The translations under genes were made by a program, and so were the position numbers. This document shows, in pieces, positions 24,786 to 36,681 of a DNA stretch of 64,000 bases (its first letter is position 1; every line of letters begins with the position of its first letter). The stretch comes from Topomyia yanbarensis. Taxonomy: Eukaryota > Arthropoda > Insecta > Diptera > Culicidae. The stretch is from contig NC_080672.1 of NCBI RefSeq assembly GCF_030247195.1, forward strand, positions 31,441,906-31,505,905, in the 5' to 3' direction. Under the pieces are notes generated by a model, which saw only the letters and a program-made list of their open reading frames with translations, was not told the origin of the DNA and searched no databases.

Positions 24786-26209
24786 TTAATATTGATCAAT
24801 GATACTCCATATAATTATCACAGATCCTAGCTGTCGGAATCGTACAAGGATATATCTTCACATTCAACGAGAATTTAAAAAGATGCTACCCGTAGCATGC
24901 ATCCAGTCAGTCGAGATTTAGCGTAGTTTGGATTTACTTCATTTCCAACCAAGTATTTTTTTGAAAATTACTCTTGGTAATAAGAGACGGCAATTCATAG
25001 GTACACCTAAAACTATATGTCTGTGCGATGATGTCGTATTTGATACCATCGTATATATAAGAAAAACACCCGTCTTCTCAAGCTTAAATAAATCCAGGAC
25101 ATTGTCGTTTGGAAGTTGATTAATATATAGGAACTCAACGGTTTGTTACTTTTTCTGTAAAAATGGACAAATTGATACGAGCCGCTGATATTTGAAAATT
25201 GCTGTTCGATTGGATCAATACTACGTTTTAGTCACATTCGTTTCGGAGAACCTATTACGCCAAGCTCTTTGAATAGAGGAAATATGCTAGCGGAGCATGT
25301 CTGCTTCCATTCACGAACAATAGATACAAAGTTGGCCACATCTAGCGAGTCATAGCTGTAGGTATAATTTGTTCACTGGTCTACCAACTTCTTCGGCCAG
25401 GGTTTCATTGGTTTCGAATTCATCGGAGCTTTTCAAAGTCAAGAACTTATATCTCGTTGGTGCAGGAGACGCCAGTTGCTAAAGGTTTATTCAAAATGGT
25501 CTCCACGGGAATGCGCTGTTTTCAAATATCCAATCAAATCTTGTTTGGAAATCCGGACGTCTTGTATAGTGTGTAATTTTACTAAATTTTGGATTGTCTT
25601 TGAACATTATTAGTTTCTTGTTCGAGGGACATGTGCAATTTCTTTTTTTCACTATTATCACCGAACATGCCATGATCTTTTACTTTTACTCAGGATCACA
25701 TTGAGCTATGCGGAGGCATGGGAGCTATACTTCTTAAATCCCTCTCCTCGCGACAGTGAATCGGAATATATTGGGTTAAATATATATGGCATATGGCACG
25801 TTCCGTATGTAGCGGCGGCAACAGTCCAGCCGGCGCGGTCATCGGGATAGAACCAAATCCGATCGCATATCGGTTCCTCATGTGGCATGTGGCATATCCT
25901 GCAACTCATTGATGTAGGCACCAATTAACAGAGAGTTGGCATCCGATGAACGCTGTCCTATTCTAAAATGATTAACCAGATCGTGAAACTGACCGTGTAC
26001 AAACCTTTGCCAAACATTTTACCTCTTGTCTTTTTGACACCTTATCCAATACTTCGTTCGCCTCGTCTTTCACAGTTGTTTGCTTTTTGCAGTTCCAAGA
26101 CCATCGCGGATGATTTCCTGTATGCTCTCAAGACCCCCATGCCAGTGATATTGTCCGAAAATGGGCACAAATAAATTGTTTGAGCTGGATGTATTTTTCC
26201 AGTAAACAC
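24786..26209. other. No gene recognised
   Basis: Short frames only. A patch at 25700-25925 is less AT-rich (GGCATATGGCA, CAGCCGGCGCGGTCATCGG) but shows no coding motif or repeat partner in the window. Confidence 0.4.
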
Positions 26210-26455
26210 TACAGGTATACCTCGATTTAACATACTCACGATTTAACATACCCTCGATTTAACATATTTCGATTTAACGTAATTTTTACCTCGATTTAAC
26301 ATACATGCAAAAATTTTAAATTTTTTTTAATGTCAATGTCAACTAAAACGAAATGTTTAGAATCAATATCAATTTTATTCTATGCTACTTACTTCTATTG
26401 CTTAAGGTTGAACAGAGAAAGGGCAAAAATCGAAAACGAAAAAAGCAGTTTCTTT

Positions 26456-26556
26456 CCACACCGTGTGTTAGATCTTCATAAAAATCAATCAGCAGTACTG
26501 TAACAACATTCTACATAAGCTGATTGATTTTTATGAAGAATTAACACACAGTGTTG
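26456..26556. repeat. 38-bp arm hairpin inside the Tigger-type element
   Basis: Arms 26456-26493 and 26519-26556 pair with four mismatches around a 25-nt loop. The innermost 21 bp (CTTCATAAAAATCAATCAGC and one more base) are perfect. The arm and loop sizes resemble a precursor hairpin of small RNAs, but it may be a MITE remnant. Confidence 0.75.
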
Positions 26557-27589
26557 AAAAAGTAAAAAATTAAAGGGTTGTATACAGGACACGACCACGG
26601 TGACATTAAAAATATAGCTTTTTTATCTATCACACATATCGACACACGTTCTTGTTCACTCGCCTGTTTTCATATGTTACAATTTGCTATATACCCTCCC
26701 CATTAAAACATAATTTATTGAAGGTCTTTTAACGGTAATCTATTAATTAATCAAGTATCTCACTAGGTGATTGGCATTATTTGGCTGATCCATCTAGTAA
26801 AAATAGGCTGGTCTGTCCAGAAAATATATACAAAAGAAAAGTTCCATATTGAAAGCTGTGATGAGGAAACCCACGCCCGCCAACGGAAATATACAGATTC
26901 TCCATAAATTATGAAATTTCATTTTCCATTTAAATTTTCAATAATGTACTAATGAACTTAAGTAAACAATCTTAAGTGTAAGTATTTCTTGATCGATTAG
27001 TGGTGGAAAAATGAAATTATTTGATAAATTACATTGTTATGCAACGTTCGCACTACCAGTTAGAACGGGTTTTTATGCTATCTTGGTGACATTTTTCTTG
27101 TTGCTAATTATTAAAACGTGTTATAACTCTGTAGTGTAAACGTTGTATTATTAAACCAATTCTGCAGCGTTTTATGTTATATAAGTGTTTTATGTGGTAA
27201 TAGGACTGACATAATTATATCTTCAGTACAGCGGTTTGTTTCATAATTTAAAATAGATTTATTTTAAAATTTAAATTAGTATACCCAACCGTATTTGTTG
27301 TATACCTTAAAACGCAATTAGAATTGTGTTTTAAATACATAGGGTAGGACAGATATTCTGACTGGTTAAACTGGGAAAACAATTTTAAGTCCAGTAACGC
27401 TTAAGACATGGCTTGAATTTGAATCGAAAAAGAACACCCGCTTCAACTGCTGCTGGGACGGTAAGTTCTGTTTTAAAATTTTCCGTTGTGTGCAGTACGA
27501 AACAAAAGTGTTTGAAATTAGAAAACAAAAAGTTCTGCTGGGAATGTGATTGTTTCCAATGCAATTACACTCAGATTTTTCACGCAGGG

Positions 27590-27690
27590 GATACAGGCCG
27601 TGTAAATGAAAACCGCGTAAATTTAAAAAAACGCGTTAATGAAAACCGCGTAAATTTCAAAATCCGCGTAAAAAACCTGAGTGTACTCTC
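27590..27690. repeat. Short repeats AACCGCGTAAAT
   Basis: GAAAACCGCGTAAATT occurs twice (27608-27623, 27642-27657), with variants ACGCGTTAATG and TCCGCGTAAAA alongside, ending in ACCTGAG. Such repeats resemble the subterminal motifs of pogo-type elements, so a second pogo-like end may be inserted here. Confidence 0.5.
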
Positions 27691-27959
27691 CTATATAAAA
27701 TACTACGCTGCTGAACAGTGCAATAACTACAGAAGCACGTTGTCAGATGCCTTATTGATAAAAAACATATAACCGAAATATGAAACATGAAAACCAATTG
27801 GCTCTTTACCCTACGCATGCATAAAAATAAATATATTTTTTTCAAACGCAACACTCTTAAGCAGCACACACCGTATTGAATTAAATCCAAACCACCCCGC
27901 CCACCCACTTTGCAAATCATTCTGTGACACCGTGCTGGTACCCGAAAAATCCGCACACG

Positions 27960-28270
27960 ACCACCGCTGCCGAAAATTCATAGCGTCTACCGCTTAGTGT
28001 AGTGCCCAGACGCTGCAGCCATGATCTTACCCGTTCGACATAAGAACAAAAACTGATTCAAACGGGTACGCGTCACCTCTATTTATAAACTAACCGTATA
28101 TGGTTTAGTCACATAGGTGCGAGTGTGTGCAAATGCCAACGTTGCCGAAAATCGGTAGCGCTTATTGCATCGCCCGGAGACGATGTTGTTCGTATGAGAC
28201 AAGAGCAACAACTGATTTAAACGGACATGCGTCGCTTCTATTTATGACTTTTCGTCTTTCATTGAGTCAC
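27960..28270. repeat. Imperfect tandem repeat with TATA-like boxes
   Basis: Two diverged direct copies (27960-28111 and 28136-28270) share, in order, TGCCGAAAAT, TAGCG, GACGATG/GACGCTG, CAAAAACTGATT or CAACAACTGATT, ACGGG/ACGG-C-TGCGTC, CTATTTAT and a final TTAGTCAC/TGAGTCAC. A TATA-like TATTTATA is followed about 27 nt later by an A in an initiator-like context in both copies. Tandem promoter-bearing monomers are known at the 5' ends of some retroelements; that reading here is inference. Confidence 0.6.
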
Positions 28271-29441
28271 TAAGCTGCCCTCTTTTGACGGCTGTGTCTG
28301 AGAAATCTGCCTCACGGATGGTAATTTTCCCGTTTTTCGTGAACTTTTTAATTTTACCAATTTCCAAAAGTCTACTTTTATTGGGGAGATATTAAATTAT
28401 TACCAATATTTAAGTTAGGTGTTTCTGAATCGGTTGGTGTATGAATGATTAAAATCCATCTAGTAATATTGGAGTTATAAGCGTGCAAACCTTACATAGT
28501 TTCGTTACATGGGAGATAGTTTAGATTTTAGAATGACACCTAGCCCCAGATAGTGGAGTAAGACATTTTTAATGTCAAAAAAACTGCTTTTTTCGTTTTC
28601 GATTTTTCCCCATTCTCTGTCCAACCTTAAAGAAACATAATTAATTTTCGTTTTTTCGCTAGATTATGTTTAAGATTCTGAGACAAAAACATCCTTTTTT
28701 TGATATCTGGATACCTGGCCGCCAAAAGTATTGTTATGGTACTTGTTATGTTCACGTTTAAATAGAAATCTAGGAGATAGATCCAATGAATAAAAAAGGA
28801 GATAGATCCAGCGCTACAATGGCTGGATTTGGTTGTTTTTTCTGCAAGTAGAACTCTTATGCTTACAAAACTTCGTGACTAGTTGCTTGCTCGTGAACTC
28901 AAGTAGTGTTCTCTTTTTGAATTCTGCGATTATCTGACGGACAGGTTGGTCTACCGAGATAAAGATGAGACAAAACAGAAACACAAATTTCCTTACTTAC
29001 TAACGTTAGGCATTGTGCTCTTCGTGCACACAATGGTTAATCCAACTTTGTTGATGTTAGAAAGAATCTCGTGAAAAAAAAACTAATGCTGTACTGCTAA
29101 TAACATTATTCTTATAAGTTATCCTGAATTCTGACAAAATATTGCGACGAGCTTTATGAAATGAATATCTGTTAGAATTGGTGAATACTTGGCAAGGTTA
29201 CGATAAATATGTTGTTTATGTTCAGAAGAGCAATCTAATTGTTTAATTGTGAATATGTGGCTTCTATGTCACTGTTAGGTGGATACAATCAGTAATATCC
29301 TCGTAAATATTTCGTGTGATGAATAAAAAAATAATTCTATTCGAAAACAAATATTTCTTTTGTGTTTCGATTTTACATAAAATTCGATTTAACGTACATG
29401 ATTGAATCGGAAAATGTATGTTAAATCGAGGTATACCTGTA

Positions 29442-30133
29442 TTAACAATATTTGTTATTTTTCTTGACCTAAAAAACAGTTTTCACTACCAGGTAATCGT
29501 TAACGCTAATAAAGTTACAAATAATTTTTTGCTCTCGTGAACGGATGTGGTTTTAGTAAATGCTGTTACTAGTAAAGAGAAAAAAAAACTAAGAAAAACT
29601 TCTCCCAATCGCATTGCGCGCATCAAATGATTGTCATTTGGTTCAGCCCGAGCACTGAAAACAGATGAAATACGAATGATGAACTGCTGTGATTTGGAAT
29701 GATGATTATCAACGCCATCGTTTACTTTTTCGAGTGCAACCAATTCCTTTACAGTTATGTTTATCATTGGACAACCTGTTCATTCCAATTCAAATATGAA
29801 GTCATTCGATCTTGAATTCACTATTTTTTGAATGATTGCCATTCGAAATCGTCAACATCGAGTTTTTAGGCCGTTCATATGATAAATCATACGCTATATT
29901 GCAATCATTTTTGTTCAGTGTACGACAGCTTCATCGGGCATATTTATAGTAGGTATTCAGTGCAGGCGACTTACTAGACAGCTAACGGCAGCGTATAGTT
30001 AATGATGACAGTAAAGTACAAAAGATGCGAGACAGCCCTATTGTTGAATTTCGACATACAAATGGATGGATATAGTTACCAGAATGAGTGTGACAAACTT
30101 TAGTTGTGCCTTCCACGTGACCTATACTTAAGT
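29442..30133. other. No gene recognised
   Basis: AT-rich. A 93-codon minus-strand frame (29486-29767) has no recognisable motif or repeat partner, and I regard it as chance. Confidence 0.4.
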
Positions 30134-30135
30134 TA

Positions 30136-30458
30136 CACACCAAAAAAATATGAATTTTATCGTTGACGTAATTGCAAACATGACATAATTTAATAAACCG
30201 TAATTAACCGTAACACGAAATGCCGAAATATAACCGCGCTCCGTTTAATTTTACATGAAACATATACATTACATGCGCAATGACTTCAAATTACACGTAC
30301 TGCCATTCAGAACAATCGCTATATGTGGCGTAAAATTGCATGATTAGCGAAATTCAACGTCAAGTAAAATTAAAATGAAACGTAAAAGTAAGTCATTTTT
30401 GATGCTCGTATATGTCAGGGTCAGGAGACGTAAATTTACACGATTTTTTCTAGGTGTG
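30136..30458. mobile_element. 323-bp MITE, TA TSD
   Basis: Ends are CACACC-A-AAAAAAT and its inverse ATTTTTTCTAGGTGTG, flanked by TA (30134-30135, 30459-30460). The interior is rich in GTAAAAT/ATTTTAC words and non-coding. The TA duplication suggests mobilisation by a Tc1/mariner-type transposase. Confidence 0.7.
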
Positions 30459-30460
30459 TA

Positions 30461-33030
30461 GCCTGGATAATATCACAGTTGGCTGAGCAGCGCTTAATGA
30501 TAATTTCGAATGTACTTTTCCCCAGATCGATACGTATTTCCCTTATTATATCGATAAATATGCGCAGCTTCGAAGTTTGTATTGCAAATGGCGGCTTAAG
30601 TTTCTATTTACGGAACTAATAATTTTTCAGACCATTTTCTCTGTTTGATATTTCTTCGGTAACAAGCATATTCTTGCGTTGATCTCATGACGATTTTATA
30701 GTGTAGAGTCTACTCTTTTTGTTCTGAAATTGATTTTATTCTGTCGAAAACTCCAGATTGATTATTTTTTAAAATAGTCTTGAATCATATTTCGGTTTTC
30801 CCTGGTTTGAAAAGTTCAATTGGCCACTCCAAGAGTTTCTCCGAACAAATCAAAACGTTTTAGAAGTCAACACAATTAATTCAGTTTTCATTTATGTTTT
30901 CAAGTAGCAAGATCCTGGCTACCAAATTGCAACCAGCAATTACGCGACTTAATCGAATGTCAAAACAAGGAAATCACAATGTAGCATGCCATTCAGTAAT
31001 ACTTCACCACCCCTCTTCATCAGTAGCGATGATTGATTTTTAACTCAATTACAGCAATTAACTGTCCCGCCTCCTCGTCCAGACCAGCCAAAGAACCACG
31101 TGCAAAATTCATTCCTATTGCACCAGCCCCTTGTCCGACAACTGCAAGAAACTGAACGACTCGAAACTAAAAGGGGACTTGGCGAAAAGTATACAAAAAC
31201 ACTGTGATTTAGATTCAATTTTCGTTTCCAGCTCCTCGTCGTTGTATGCTGGTCTGAGCTAAACACAATTCCACCCTGTAATCAAATTGGCGAAACACAT
31301 CGTCATAGGTTGGCATAAGTGGTATTGTTTTATAGCTACTTCGTACCTATATTTGTGTTTGGTCGCGTAGCCGAAAAGCCCTGAGTGATGTGGCATAAAA
31401 TCAAATGTGGTGAAGCTAAAGGTGTTTTTTGGACAGCCCGATTGATATACGCGAATCTATTTACATTCGTTATGCCAGACACCCTCGTGTCGTAATGCTA
31501 GTCATTTTATGATTCATTTCGAAATGCTTCTGAGAATGTTGCAAGCGAATGTTCTTATAGCAAAAGAAGCAATTCTACGAAATTACCCTCCCTGTGACAC
31601 TGAAAAAAGATGCTTTATTTGACTTTTCCGGGACAATTTAGCGTGTCAAAATTTAATTACAGCAGCTACAAGGGTACAGCTCTCGAGCAAAGCTGATCCC
31701 GTGGGGAATAAAATCATTGCACGCAAGAGGGACGACCTATTCGGTTGACAGATGGTGGTTCCATTATGTTGTAACATGTTGCTAACATAAAAACGAGGAC
31801 GACTCCCTTGCAACTAGCATTTTACCGTTTCTGTCGTTTACCGGCTACGCATCGTAACCAATCCGGTAAAAGCTAATCATTGCAGTTAATCTTCCGTTGT
31901 CCCTGTCGTTTGATTTACTCAGCTGCAGGCAGTAATCGTTTTAGAAATTCAATCTTTCATCTTTTTTTAGATCATTTGTGGACGTTTTTCGTAAGCACAT
32001 TATCATTTAAATCTAGCCAAGCTCTGTTTCGCTCTTCAATATCGAATGAAAAATTCTGAAAATTTCACGTGGCAATTTGCGAGACTATTAACATTTATCA
32101 AACCGCAAAAATCTCCCCTCCTTTTCAGGCGACTTTATTATGTATTCAGATGCACACGGATCTCCTCTCCCGCCACCCTTCCACGCCGTAGATAAAACGT
32201 CCCATTATTATAATAAGAGGTAATTTCATAAACTATGGTTTCCATTCGCGAAACGAAGCAAAAGGCAGACTGACGCCGCTGCCCGCCAGCCCGCTATCAT
32301 AAATCGTGGTCCTGCGTGGCTATCTATACGCTAGGTAATGTTGTATGTTGTACGTGAGTCCTCGCTTTGTTCCGTTTTCGGGAAGCGGCTAGCGCTTCCG
32401 GCGCTGATTCATAGACCTCAACTCCGGTTCCATCTAGCACGACAAGGACAATAATGAGCCATCATATCCTGAGGGATATCACTTCGGAATTGAATTTATT
32501 ACCTGGACGCTGCTGCCGCTGTTGGCCGGGAGCGGGCGAAACATCAAAGGATGAGTGGATTTGATTGTGTGTGTACCTTTTGTGGTTGTGTTGTGGCTTT
32601 ACTGTTGTGCGGCTTTTTCCTTTACTTTGTTGCGCGCCTCATGCAGACGGAATTTATTGTTTTATGAGAATTTGAAAATAAATTGTTTGTGAAAATAAAT
32701 CTATAATAATCCAAGGAGGGTTTTGACAATATTTACTTTCATTGTGCGATATACGTCACTGTTCGTGCTCTGGATGAAACAAACCGTTTCCAGGTATTGG
32801 AAGGAATGAAATTTTATTATAAAATTTAAGTTTTTTACAGTCGTCATCGCTTAATTGTGATAATTTTTAGGTTACCGAAACTGAAATAATAAATTTAATT
32901 GTGTTCTGTTTCCCATATTTGTATATGGTTAAATGTATGTTGGATTAGAACATATTCAAACGGACCTGATTGTAAAATGCTGCTATATTCCTACTATGTA
33001 TTGTAAGGTGATTACGGCAGACCTGCTGCG
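30461..33030. other. TE-poor stretch, no gene recognised
   Basis: I find no inverted repeats, LINE motifs or TSD pairs. The part at 31050-32640 is noticeably less AT-rich than its surroundings. It could hold untranslated, intronic or regulatory sequence of a host gene lying outside the window, but nothing in the sequence proves this. Confidence 0.4.
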
Positions 33031-33453
33031 CATTCACTAACATCTATCTTCCCGTTCCACCCTCATTGGCCAATCCACTTATTGGCCGCTTTCTACAGGT
33101 TGTCGACCTTTTGGCGTAGGACTACGTCTTTGTTTTCGATATGGGGGTGCACTTTGCAAATTCTACAAAAATGAGATGTAACGAAAAGTGCTCCAATTTT
33201 AAATGCATATAATTCAGCCATCTCACGATAAATTTTCAAATTTTTTGCCCAAATCGCCCCGGAATACTTCTAAGAATAGATTCCAATAGATAAACTCAAA
33301 GATTTTTGATACCATGGCATTAAAAATTTAAATAATATACAACCTTGTCAAAATATCGCGCATTTACACACAGAAGATAGCGCTTCCCAAGCCCGGCACG
33401 ACAGATTTGTGTACCTAGCGCGCTACGCTTCTATGAATGACGCCATCATCGAC

Positions 33454-33518
33454 TATTTAAAGAACGGATGTGGCCGGACAAGCTCAGTTGCCTGTTGAAC
33501 GGCAGGCAGAGCAGATCA
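33454..33518 (+). promoter_or_regulatory. Predicted core promoter: TATA, Inr and DPE in register
   Basis: TATTTAA at 33454-33460 is followed by the arthropod initiator TCAGTT at 33484-33489. The initiator A (33486) as +1 puts the TATA start at -32. AGATC at 33513-33517 falls at +28 to +32, matching the downstream promoter element consensus RGWYV. All three spacings are as expected of insect RNA polymerase II promoters. The 400 bp upstream is moderately conserved-looking and non-coding. No open frame follows. It may belong to an LTR or LINE 5' region or to a non-coding transcript. Confidence 0.6.
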
Positions 33519-33560
33519 CTGCGCTGTGTGTTTTCACAGCCAGTGTAGGCGAGTGAAAAG

Positions 33561-34547
33561 TCCGTTACAATGCTTGTGGAGGTACGCTATCGTACCTAGG
33601 TACATTTTGCAAACACGGTTAACATAGTGTCGTGGTACTAGTTGTCTCTTTCGCTCTACCCATCAGCGTTGACTCATTTTGCTTTGTTCGCTTGGGATCA
33701 ATGTTTGAGGCGAATGTAGGTATATCTTATTTGTTGGCAGGGCTACTATATTCACAGATTTTTCTGTAATGTAATGTCAGAGATTTTTTTTCACAATTTT
33801 TGATCACAGATTCTTTTTCACAGATGGTAGATTTTTAGCATTTTGATGAAAATTTGATAGACTTTTTGAAATGTTGTGATTTTTTACAGATTTTTCGAAA
33901 ATTTGTCACAGATTTTTTTCCTGTTTCAGTTATCACAGATGATAAAATTATATTTTTGACCGAAACGCGGATCAATGGAAAGCACAGATATATGATTAAG
34001 ACCACTGCATTCGTTACATTTGTATACGTACTATAGGAAAGTTAAAATGATGGCAAAATAAAACTAGAAAGCTTGGTCTATACATGAAATGTTATTATAT
34101 TGTTTTAAATTCGGGGGTGATTATATTGTCCAAAAATCATGGGTTCGGGTATTTTTTACCACAAACAATCGAAAAGTTTTTACAATTTTTAAAAGCTGAT
34201 CTTGTGCTATAAAGATTTAGTTCCAGATATTAGTTCGGTCACGGTTTTCTGTCTTCTTTTTTCAGATCTTCTCAAATATGTTTAATCGGAGTCGATCACC
34301 TACTACAAATGAAATGACCTGATAACCAAGAAGGTTTGGTTCAATATGTAACATTCGATGTTGACTGGTTGTGCTTAAACTATTCGTAAGAAATATATTT
34401 GAATTATTGTTACTCTAAATGTACTAAGAAAATAAATATTTTACATTATGTAGTATAGTCCTAGGTCTACAGTTCGTGCAACCCCATGGGGCTGCCCCTT
34501 GTAGTTTTTTTGTTTAGTTTCCGTCGGCCTCTGTCCACACTGAGTAC
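33561..34547. other. No gene recognised; CACAGATTTTT-rich patch
   Basis: About 33770-33960 repeats CACAGATTTTT-like words (at least five). The rest is AT-rich and non-coding. Confidence 0.4.
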
Positions 34548-34633
34548 CAATCACCGAGTACCAGAGAGGTGACTTCACCATCTGCACCCTAGATATCGGC
34601 ACATCAACACATGGACCGGGACCAACGGCTTTA
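34548..34633 (-). repeat. Fragment of the tRNA-headed SINE family
   Basis: CCAGAGAGGTGACT, AGATATCG, CATCAAC-CATGGACCGGG and ACCAACGGCTTTAC match 6138-6212 inside the SINE at 5813-6347, in the same orientation. The fragment is truncated on both sides; the tRNA-like head is missing, and pogo-like sequence starts at its right edge. Confidence 0.7.
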
Positions 34634-34696
34634 CAGGTTGGACCCGATTATCCGAGCATTTCAAAAAAAGTCTCACCCCGGATAATCGAATCAACC
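34634..34696. mobile_element. Small pogo-like foldback end
   Basis: After TA (34632-34633) comes CAGGTTGGACCCGATTATCC. About 25 bp later stands the partial inverse CGGATAATCGAATCAACC. A related direct-orientation end, CAGGTCCAACTCGATTACTC, begins at 35278. Both look like pogo-group termini, but no complete element could be delimited. Confidence 0.45.
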
Positions 34697-35764
34697 TTTT
34701 TTTGCGTAATTTTATGAATTTATGCTTTATTCGCGAATAAATTGGAAATAAAATGGTCAGGTTAAATTTTCCTATTATGGTAAATGTAAATGTACCTATT
34801 TTGATCCTAGTCGATTTTTTAAAATTTCAAAGTGTGATTTGGATTTTCAGTTGGTTTTCATTTATTCTTTATATTTGTAACGAGTTAGCAGTATGCTTGG
34901 TTGGTTGTTAGTTTTGCTTTTGCGAATAACTAACTATTCATCACCATACCAAAAAATGGCATATTCATATTTGTGACCACCAAACGATTTCCTATCGATC
35001 TGAATAGATTTTGTAGTGAAATAATGATGTTTCGTTTTATTCCGGCCAACTTCACGTTAATTTTTTAATACATTTTTTTATTAATTACCCGCCCACCACC
35101 AAACGTTAAAAACCGACTACCAATCACCACCAAACGACCACCAAACGATTAAAATTTAGTTAATCGAATTTCCGTGAATTTTCCGGCCAACTTCACAGAG
35201 GTATGTATTAGTTGTTTATAGTTATTTGTGCAAGAATTCTAAGACAAAATTTTTAATAAGGTGCGTCTTCTGTAATACAGGTCCAACTCGATTACTCGGG
35301 GCTTCTATTTTCCAGGCAAATGATTCGGTTTCTAGTATACTAGAAAAGAAAAGTAAGTAAGTAAACTGGAGGTCGACTGTTTTTTGCCTCCAGTTTAATT
35401 TACGTGGTGGTGTCACATGTAACAGCTATCGTTTCATTTAACTCTCATTCTAGTAAGAAAAGGGTGCATCATTTAGTTGACCAATGTCGAACCGAATTAC
35501 CAGATTATCACAACACATGTAGTCTTCGCAAACTCTCCCACTCATGTTTGTCACCAGCAAAAGACTGCCAACGGTTACGTAGATGATGGGTTCTCTGCGG
35601 CCTCAGCGAGAACTACTGCTGGGGCCCTCTTTACATAGCCTAACATCCATTTTTGCTTGAGTTACCCAAGAATTGAGGATCTTGTTCATTATTTCTCGAC
35701 CAACTTTTTTCTACCCTATATAGACTTCCAAAACTATTTTTTCTTAGAACTGTTGGCATCATGA
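34697..35764. other. Non-coding repeats, family not identified
   Basis: About 35100-35165 repeats ACCACCAAACGA words. About 35425-35640 (CAATGTCGAACCGAATTACC through GCGAGAACTACTGCTGGGGC) looks like a dispersed mosquito repeat in my memory, with no partner in this window to prove it. No gene seen. Confidence 0.4.
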
Positions 35765-36000
35765 GACACGAAAAATCTGGTTTAATAAACATACGAGATT
35801 GTGTCGCAGTGCTAGAAGCTGCTCAATTTTTACCTTCTGAGTCCAATTTCATGAAAAAGGTAATTGAAGGCAGTCTAAATTAGAAAGTTCTTTCAGTTTT
35901 CTTTAGGCTACTAAAATATTCCGAAATTTCATTTACATCATTAATAGGAACTCTCCCTGGCAGTACTGTTTCAGTGGAACCCAATCAGATTAATTGTAAT
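35765..36000. repeat. Dispersed repeat, copy 2 (related to 4270-4575)
   Basis: Shares AGAAGCTGCTCAA-TTTT, GGTAATTGAAGGCAGTCTAA, CCCTGGCAG and CCAATCAGATTAATTG, in order, with the inside of the element at 3.8-5.6 kb. It is strongly diverged, and no terminal repeats remain around it. Confidence 0.7.
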
Positions 36001-36430
36001 AATTTCTGTTCTATTGATAATTTTTATAACTGTTTGTGTTCAAATTAAAGATATTAGTCCCAGTTATTAGCCTTACTTGTCGTTGTAAATATACGTTGTG
36101 TAAACCAAAAGTTACAGTCGTTTGAAAACGTGGTTATTCGTCAACAATATTGAATGGGTTAAAGATGCTGTAAGCACCGTTGGGCACACGTCGATCGACC
36201 CTATTGCTAATAATGCAGTACTAGACAGGCATTGAATGTACTCTTACCTACCCGGAAAGTCAGGCCCCAAACGAATGACAGTGGAGAGTGAGATTTAAAG
36301 AACCGCAGTCGAATTTGGTAAAAGATAGCTAGTGTCTCGTTGTGACTAGGACGGTTATCCATAATTTGCGGTGAAATTTCGAGTATATAGCATTCAAATT
36401 ATTAATATTAATCTAGTTAAATTATTTCTA

Positions 36431-36679
36431 GAGAAAATTTTCAATAGGACGTAAGTAACATTGAGAGCCTCTCTTTGTTTACTTTCTCTTTCGTTTATTA
36501 CGACGTCATTACAACACTTTGTACTAATTTTCCAGTACATATCGAAGGCCGACGGTGTTTAATACAATATTATGCAAAGAGCAGAGTAGTAAATGTTGAA
36601 ATGGCCGAGTAATGAACAGAAGAGAAAGACCCCAAAGAGAATCTCTCATTGTTACTTACGTCCTATTGAAAATTTTCTC
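36431..36679. mobile_element. 249-bp palindromic MITE, TA TSD
   Basis: Inverted termini GAGAAAATTTTCAATAGGAC, continuing through GTAAGTAACA, are bordered by TA (36429-36430 and 36680-36681). The arms stay similar for about 45 bp. No coding capacity. The TA duplication points to Tc1/mariner-type mobilisation. Confidence 0.75.
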
Positions 36680-36681
36680 TA

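Larger units (their letters stand above)
26212..29439. mobile_element. pogo/Tigger-type element, TA TSD
   Basis: Termini are inverted repeats starting CAGGTATACCTCGATTTAAC, bordered by TA on both sides (26210-26211, 29440-29441). This terminus closely resembles Tigger/pogo ends (CAGG-ATACCTCG type). The left end has five direct copies of CGATTTAACATA-like words (26224-26303). Inner blocks near 26395-26450 and 28575-28640 are also inverted to each other. No transposase frame survives across 3.2 kb, and internal structures (hairpin at 26456-26556, CCGCGTAAAT repeats near 27600-27670, tandem repeat at 27960-28270) suggest further insertions. Confidence 0.8.
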
